Positions 5,048 through 5,926 of a stretch of 5,926 bases of DNA are shown here, piece after piece. The stretch covers positions 1 to 5,926 of the forward strand of contig CAMOEO010000195.1 in assembly GCA_946612175.1 (NCBI GenBank), given 5' to 3'. How positions within the stretch are numbered: position 1 is the stretch's first letter; the number at the start of each line of letters is the position of its first letter. Below the pieces are notes generated by a model. It was not told where the DNA came from. It saw nothing but the letters and a program-made list of their open reading frames with translations, and searched no databases. A program made the position numbers and the translations under genes. This stretch comes from an uncultured Verrucomicrobiota bacterium. GTDB lineage: Bacteria; Verrucomicrobiota; Kiritimatiellia; RFP12; UBA3636.

Positions 5048-5698
5048 CTAGCGGCTCGGGACGCGGAGGCGGGCGAGGGGCTTCGCGGCGGTCCCGAGGC
5101 CGGCCGCGGCGCGCGCGGAGGCGCGCACGGTGGAGGCGGCGGCGGGCGCGACGGAGGCGAACGCGGCGGCGGGCGACGCGGCGGCGAAGCCGGCGGTCGG
5201 CAGGGCGGCGGCGGACGCCGGGGCGCCGGGCGCGAAGGGGGAGGCGCCGCGCCGGACGGGGGCGGGGGCGTCGGCCGCGAAGAGGGAGGCGGCGACGACG
5301 ACCGCCGCGGCGGAGGAGACGAGGGCGGCGTTGGCGGCGCGGAGAAGGCGCAACGCGCGCTCGCGGGCGCGCTCGCGGCGGTCCTTCCGCGCCGCGGCGG
5401 CGCGGAAGGCGGCGGCCGGGCGGAGCACGGGGGCGGGCGCGGCCTCGCGCAGGAGGGCGGCGAGGCGGGCGTCCGCGGCGGCGTCCGCCGCGGCGCGCGC
5501 GGCGGCGGACGCGCGGAAGTCCGCGGCCGGGCGGAGCGCGGGGGCGGGGAGAGCGCCGCGGAGCAGCGCGCCGAACTCCGCCTCCGAGGCGCGCTCCCCG
5601 GCCTCGCGGGCGAGGAGCGCGGCGCGGAAGGAGGCCGCGTCCCGCAGCGGGGGGGCGGGAAGGGAATCCTTCAGGAGGCTGGCCAGTTCGGGTTTCAT
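5048..5698 (-). CDS. Ala-rich single-pass membrane protein with three 37-residue repeats; probable anti-sigma factor or sigma partner
   Basis: I do not recognise a named family. The 216 residues are 37.5% Ala (81) and contain no Cys, His, Trp, Tyr, Ile or Gln. Residues 5-105 hold three copies of a motif close to LLRxxxPAPxLRPAAxFRAA, with the LL pair at 8, 45 and 82, an exact 37-residue period. A very basic stretch (105-120) precedes one membrane segment (about 121-142). An Ala/Pro/Ser-rich tail of about 74 residues follows and, by the positive-inside rule, should lie outside the cytoplasm. The ATG overlaps the stop of the sigma-factor gene (ATGA, 5698-5695), which implies coupled translation and a stoichiometric partner. 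Position, topology and a short N-terminal motif before the membrane segment fit an anti-sigma factor, but the zinc-binding HxxxCxxC motif of the ZAS class is absent. The regulatory role is inferred from context only. The gene ends 87 bp before aroA. Confidence 0.75.
   Translation of the reverse strand: MKPELASLLKDSLPAPPLRDAASFRAALLAREAGERASEAEFGALLRGALPAPALRPAADFRASAAARAAADAAADARLAALLREAAPAPVLRPAAAFRAAAARKDRRERARERALRLLRAANAALVSSAAAVVVAASLFAADAPAPVRRGASPFAPGAPASAAALPTAGFAAASPAAAFASVAPAAASTVRASARAAAGLGTAAKPLARLRVPSR
5384..5686 (-). repeat. Three 111-bp-spaced intragenic repeats (37-residue period)
   Basis: The copies are about 27 codons each, at 5686-5606, 5575-5495 and 5464-5384 (residues 5-31, 42-68 and 79-105), starting exactly 111 bp apart. 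Copies 2 and 3 also match at DNA level: GCGGCCGGGCGGAGC occurs at 5412-5426 and 5523-5537. Copy 1 is more diverged (LRDAASFRAA against LRPAADFRAS and LRPAAAFRAA). This suggests an older duplication followed by a more recent one. Confidence 0.85.
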
Positions 5699-5926
5699 CG
5701 GAGGTCTTGGAGATGGGGGCGGAGGAGCTGCTCGAGGCGCTTGCGGCCGTTGTGGAGGCGGCTCATGACGGTGCCGATGGGAATGTCGAGGATGGTGGCG
5801 ATTTCGGTGTAGGGGCGCTGCTCGAGGTAGAAGAGGACGACGGCTTCGCGGGTCTTGCCGGGGAGGGCTTCGAGGGCTCGGCGGACGATCTCCGCGCGGG
5901 TTTCGGCGTCGAGGGCCTCGTGGGGG
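5695..5926 (-). CDS. ECF-type RNA polymerase sigma factor, C-terminal 76 residues (region 4); 5' end beyond the window
   Basis: The visible 76 residues form sigma70 region 4, which contacts the -35 element. LPGKTREAVVLFYLEQ (residues 21-36 of the visible part) is the usual helix leading into the helix-turn-helix YTEIATILDIPIGTVMSRL (39-57), followed by the basic recognition tail HNGRKRLEQLL (58-68). The short ending after region 4 and the spacing fit the extracytoplasmic-function class, but region 2 lies outside the window, so the subgroup cannot be assigned. The stop TGA (5697-5695) overlaps the ATG of the downstream membrane protein gene, a common arrangement for an ECF sigma factor and its anti-sigma regulator. 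Confidence 0.93.
   Translation of the reverse strand, partial: PHEALDAETRAEIVRRALEALPGKTREAVVLFYLEQRPYTEIATILDIPIGTVMSRLHNGRKRLEQLLRPHLQDLR

Noticed and set aside
3536..5812. Very long plus-strand open frame (758 codons)
   Set aside because: It lies antisense to aroA, the repeat protein and parts of aroC and the sigma gene, all of which have strong family motifs or context. The translation is low-complexity Gly/Arg/Glu/Ala, as expected from the complement of GC-rich codons.

Overview
The window is strongly GC-rich (about 70% or more by eye). Every gene I can support reads on the minus strand, so transcription runs from high to low coordinates. In that order the genes are: the C-terminal end of an ECF-type RNA polymerase sigma factor, a repeat-bearing single-pass membrane protein (probable anti-sigma or partner protein), aroA (EPSP synthase), aroC (chorismate synthase), rsmI (16S rRNA C1402 2'-O-methyltransferase), pfp (pyrophosphate-dependent phosphofructokinase) and the N-terminal part of ispA (polyprenyl/farnesyl diphosphate synthase), which runs off the left edge. 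The host is a high-GC bacterium that makes its own aromatic amino acids and uses PPi-linked glycolysis. None of the visible start codons has a clear Shine-Dalgarno sequence. I lean to the Verrucomicrobiota/PVC group, but this is only a guess from overall style.

The layout is compact. The sigma factor and membrane protein overlap by ATGA, and pfp and ispA overlap by one base (TAGTG). The other genes are separated by 12 to 87 bp. Three good sigma70-type promoters, each with exactly 17 bp between -35 and -10, lie in front of aroA, aroC and pfp. The aroC -10 box contains the aroA stop codon, and the pfp -35 box contains the rsmI stop codon. The aroA and aroC -10 boxes (TAGAAT in both) lie only 7 and 9 nt before their ATGs, so both messages are predicted to be leaderless or nearly so. 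No good promoter is visible for rsmI, which may be co-transcribed with aroC.

The genes form ordinary housekeeping modules: a sigma/regulator pair, the last two shikimate-pathway steps to chorismate, an rRNA-modifying enzyme, and a glycolysis plus isoprenoid pair. I see no clear defence system, phage or complete mobile element. The unusual features are local: (i) a 63-bp hairpin-rich palindromic repeat sitting in frame inside ispA; (ii) a 9-bp tandem repeat ending 3 nt before the rsmI start; (iii) an exact 37-residue triplication in the membrane protein; (iv) the leaderless, SD-less initiation pattern; and (v) extreme lysine depletion in aroA, aroC and rsmI next to a lysine-rich pfp. In aroA the only three lysines left are those of the active-site motifs.
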